64,000 bases of DNA from positions 8,784,229-8,848,228 of the forward strand of contig NC_013131.1 of the NCBI RefSeq assembly GCF_000024025.1, written 5' to 3'. The position numbers and the translations under genes were made by a program. The DNA is from Catenulispora acidiphila DSM 44928. GTDB taxonomy: Bacteria; Actinomycetota; Actinomycetes; Streptomycetales; Catenulisporaceae. The notes under the pieces are model-generated. The model was given only the letters and a program-made list of their open reading frames with translations. It was not told the origin of the DNA and did no database searches. This document shows, piece by piece, positions 61,833-64,000 of this stretch. Within the stretch, counting starts at the first letter, position 1. The number at the start of each line of letters is the position of its first letter.

Positions 61833-61942
61833 AGTGCTCCGGACTCCAGGTTCGGCGTGTGTTCCGTATATGCGTTGCAGGACGCAAGCGTACCCGGCGC
61901 GGTTCCTAATACCCTTATGCCGTCTACTTGCTGAGGAGCACC

Positions 61943-62869
61943 GTGACCGACCCTGAACTCACTGTCATCGTCCCCACGCGGGAGCGGCCGGGACTCCTGA
62001 AGGAGACGGTGGAATCCATCGTCGCCTCGGCCCGCGCCGCCTCGGACAAACTCGGGGCAACGGTGCGGGTACTGGTGGTGGACGACGCCTCGCCGACGGA
62101 GTCGACCCGCGAGGCGGTGGCGGCCCTGACCGCCGAGACCGCGGCCGCCGGCACGGCCGTCAGCGTGGACTACGCACGCGTCGAGGTCCACGACGGCCGC
62201 AAGGACCCGGGCGCCGCCATCGCCCTCGGCGTCTCCCAGGCGACCTCCCGCTACCTGACCATCTTCGGCGACGACGACATCATGCTGCCGGAGCACATCA
62301 CCCTGCACCTGCAGAACATGCGCCGCGGCGCCGACGTCTCAGCGGCGTCGTACTTCATCACCGACGGCCAGCTCAACCGCCAGCACGCCAAGCGCCGCCG
62401 CGCAGCCCACCTCGGCGACCTGCTGATCGGCCGGATCGACGTGAACGACGGCGCCTTCGTCCGCACCGAACTGATCCAGGCCGTGGAACTCGACCCGGCC
62501 CTCCTGGCGCAGATGCTCTACCCGGTCTGGGCCACGCTGCTGATCGACAAGCGCAAGTTCGTCTACTCGCGCACCCCGACCTTCCTCTACCGCCGCCACG
62601 ACGCGAACATCAGCAGCGTCAACAAGAACGCCGAGGACGCCGCACTCCGCACCTCGCTCCAGGAGAAGTACCAGGCGCTGGCATCGGAGAAGCTGGGCGC
62701 CGTGCCCGAACCCCGGAAGGTGGACTGGGCACGGCACAAGCGAGAGTGGCAGTACTCGAAGAAGGGCTACGTGCGCTGGCGCATGGCCGCCACGGAGTTG
62801 GCGGTGAAGCGGAATCCGGTGGTGCGGAAGGCTTTCCGGATGCCGCCGCTGCCTCCGAAGGAGTCGTAG
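61943..62869 (+). CDS. Glycosyltransferase family 2 protein
   Basis: The 308-residue soluble GT-A enzyme begins LTVIVPTRERPGLLKETVES, with the nucleotide-binding VLVVDDASPT and the metal-binding FGDDDIMLPEH (DxD). GTG 61943 follows GAGGAG by 4 bases. The C-terminal region is basic and may sit on the membrane. It is paired divergently with the sugar dehydrogenase, so a uronic-acid-containing surface glycan is a reasonable guess. Confidence 0.88.
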   Translation: MTDPELTVIVPTRERPGLLKETVESIVASARAASDKLGATVRVLVVDDASPTESTREAVAALTAETAAAGTAVSVDYARVEVHDGRKDPGAAIALGVSQATSRYLTIFGDDDIMLPEHITLHLQNMRRGADVSAASYFITDGQLNRQHAKRRRAAHLGDLLIGRIDVNDGAFVRTELIQAVELDPALLAQMLYPVWATLLIDKRKFVYSRTPTFLYRRHDANISSVNKNAEDAALRTSLQEKYQALASEKLGAVPEPRKVDWARHKREWQYSKKGYVRWRMAATELAVKRNPVVRKAFRMPPLPPKES

Positions 62870-62880
62870 GGCGGGGTGCG

Positions 62881-63390
62881 ATGACAGACGGTCGGCACGG
62901 CGTCGCCGTGGACAGCGGTGTCGAGGTCCCAGTCCCCGCCGACGATGAGAACTGGGTGGTCGGAGCGATCATCTTCGACGGCGCGGGGCGGGTCTTCGCC
63001 CAGAAACGCAGCGCTGAGCGAAGGCTCTTCCCCGGCATGTGGGACATCGTCGGCGGGCACGTCGATGGTGGCGAATCCATCCTGACGGCGCTGGCCCGGG
63101 AAGTCATGGAAGAGACCGGATGGCGCTTGCTGCGGGTGCGGCGGCTGGTCGAGAAGTCGACGTGGACCGGCGATGACGGCCGGGGTGTGCGGCACGAGGT
63201 CGATTACGTCGTCGAGGTCGAGGGCGATCTGGCCCGTCCCGCGCTGGAGTGGTCGAAACACTCTGAGTACGGATGGTTCGGCCCGGAGGACCTGCCGCGC
63301 CTTAAGGAGAACGTCGCGCCTGGCGACTGGTTCATTCACGATCTGGTCGCCAGGGCACTTCGAGAACGTTCTGACGCCGCTAGGCGGTGA
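62881..63390 (+). CDS. NUDIX hydrolase
   Basis: The 169-residue protein holds a complete Nudix box at about residues 59-82 (GGHVDGGESILTALAREVME followed by ETGW), matching Gx5Ex7REUxEExGU. AQKRSAERRLFPGMWDIV precedes it. It hydrolyses a nucleoside-diphosphate derivative of unknown identity. ATG 62881 is 11 bp past the GT2 stop, so cotranscription is likely. The 3' end overlaps the convergent gene by 11 bp. Confidence 0.9.
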   Translation: MTDGRHGVAVDSGVEVPVPADDENWVVGAIIFDGAGRVFAQKRSAERRLFPGMWDIVGGHVDGGESILTALAREVMEETGWRLLRVRRLVEKSTWTGDDGRGVRHEVDYVVEVEGDLARPALEWSKHSEYGWFGPEDLPRLKENVAPGDWFIHDLVARALRERSDAARR

Positions 63391-64000
63391 TGCCGGCCGA
63401 TTTGGTCGTCGTCTCGCCGTCGGTGTCCGTGCCGCCCTTGCCGGTGCGGCCCTCGTGGGCGGTGAGGGCGGCGGCGATGAGGTCGGCGGCGATGGTCACC
63501 AGGCGGGAGGCCAGGGCGACGACTGTGGCTTTGCCGGGGTCCAGGACCGGTTGGAGGGCGGCGACCAGGATGAGTTCGCGGACGCCGGCGCCGGCGGGGG
63601 CGAAGACGATGATGAAGCCGACGCTCCAGGCGAAGGCGTAGCCGCCTATGGCCAGCAGGAGGGTGCGGCCGGGGGTCGCGCCCAGGGCGATGGCCAGGAC
63701 CCAGATGTGGGCGCCGGCGAGGAGCCAGCCGACGAGGCTGCGGGCCGCGGTCTCGGCGATGGTGCGGCCGGTGAGCGGTTCGATCGCGGGGCGGCGGGTC
63801 AGGCGGAAGAGGGTTCGCAGGACCGGGTTGGCGATCTTGGGGTGCAGGCCCGCGAGCAGGAGCGGTGCCACGGCGAAGGCCCAGCGGTAGCCGGCGGCGT
63901 CCGTGCCTCCGCCGAGGGGCAGGGTCGCGGCGGCGAGCAGGAGCGCCGAGGAGAGCGACACGAGCATCGCGAGTGCGGCGGCGGCCGCGCTGCGTGCGCG
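63380..64000 (-). CDS. Flippase-like membrane protein (LPG synthase TM/UPF0104 type), 5' end outside window
   Basis: At least 207 residues are visible and the frame is open to the right edge, so the N-terminus is missing. Four or more membrane helices are seen, with LLAGAHIWVLAIALG, YAFAWSVGFIIVFAPAGAGVRE and a polar charged tail. The FAPAGAGVRE stretch is typical of lysylphosphatidylglycerol synthase transmembrane / UPF0104 proteins, which move lipids or lipid-linked sugars across the membrane. Next to a GT2 and sugar dehydrogenase, a lipid-linked sugar is possible. Confidence 0.78.
   Translation of the reverse strand, partial: RARSAAAAALAMLVSLSSALLLAAATLPLGGGTDAAGYRWAFAVAPLLLAGLHPKIANPVLRTLFRLTRRPAIEPLTGRTIAETAARSLVGWLLAGAHIWVLAIALGATPGRTLLLAIGGYAFAWSVGFIIVFAPAGAGVRELILVAALQPVLDPGKATVVALASRLVTIAADLIAAALTAHEGRTGKGGTDTDGETTTKSAGITA

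Overview
The window is 64 kb of a high-GC (about 70% G+C) actinobacterial chromosome. Diagnostic content includes mtrA-mtrB-lpqB, long-form hpf, a WhiB regulator, fbiA/fbiB for coenzyme F420, DUF3499, DUF5719, Rv3235-family and TIGR03089 proteins, and two LytR-CpsA-Psr (LCP) enzymes. Gene order from secA to the mannose-1-phosphate guanylyltransferase resembles the conserved Streptomyces-type core, as I recall it. The protein details and the abundant short repeats suggest a relative outside Streptomyces, for example Catenulispora or a neighbour. That placement is inference; the 16S gene at 33202-34722 would settle it.

Layout. 1-6.1 kb: MFS exporter with divergent MarR regulator, pruA, a HAD phosphatase, a DUF6912-like protein and a patatin-like hydrolase. 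6.3-8.1 kb: an MprF-like lipid aminoacyltransferase. 8.1-16.2 kb: Rv3235-family protein, secA, a GNAT, a YcaQ-like protein, an unrecognised protein and a NarL-type response regulator. 16.3-23.0 kb: hpf, comF and the lpqB-mtrB-mtrA envelope-stress operon. 23.2-29.2 kb: a tightly coupled operon of membrane protein, DUF4129, DUF4350, MoxR ATPase and DUF58. 29.5-35.3 kb: a complete 16S-23S-5S rRNA operon on the minus strand with promoter, processing stems and terminator. 35.4-37.5 kb: SpoIIM-like and RDD membrane proteins. 37.8-42.0 kb: ahcY, a 57-residue Trm112 protein, phosphomannomutase, DUF3499 and a zincin-like protein. 42.2-47.8 kb: DUF5719 protein and a 1299-residue membrane glycosyltransferase. 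48-51.5 kb: whiB, two small ORFs, fbiA and fbiB. 51.5-64 kb: SnoaL-like protein with divergent MarR, an AlkA-like glycosylase, a sugar nucleotidyltransferase, TIGR03089, two LCP proteins, a PNPOx-like protein, a HAD hydrolase, a nucleotide-sugar dehydrogenase, a GT2, a NUDIX protein and the end of a flippase-like membrane protein.

Functionally this is largely a cell-envelope and housekeeping core. SecA exports proteins and MtrAB/LpqB senses the envelope. Phosphomannomutase, the guanylyltransferase, the sugar dehydrogenase, two glycosyltransferases and two LCP enzymes make and attach surface glycopolymers. HPF and the rRNA operon belong to ribosome supply.

The most unusual signal is not a gene. 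At least seven genes in the window, and perhaps ten, end in short tandem repeats whose unit contains the gene's own stop codon. Unit lengths run from 7 to 130 bp, and several are not multiples of three, so stop codons are laid down in more than one frame. Other items worth attention are a 45-residue ORF upstream of fbiA ending in a cluster of TGT cysteine codons, a 148-residue Gly/Ala-rich extension on MoxR, 25-residue tandem repeats in the Rv3235-family protein, and a Ser-rich replacement of a conserved loop in FbiB.
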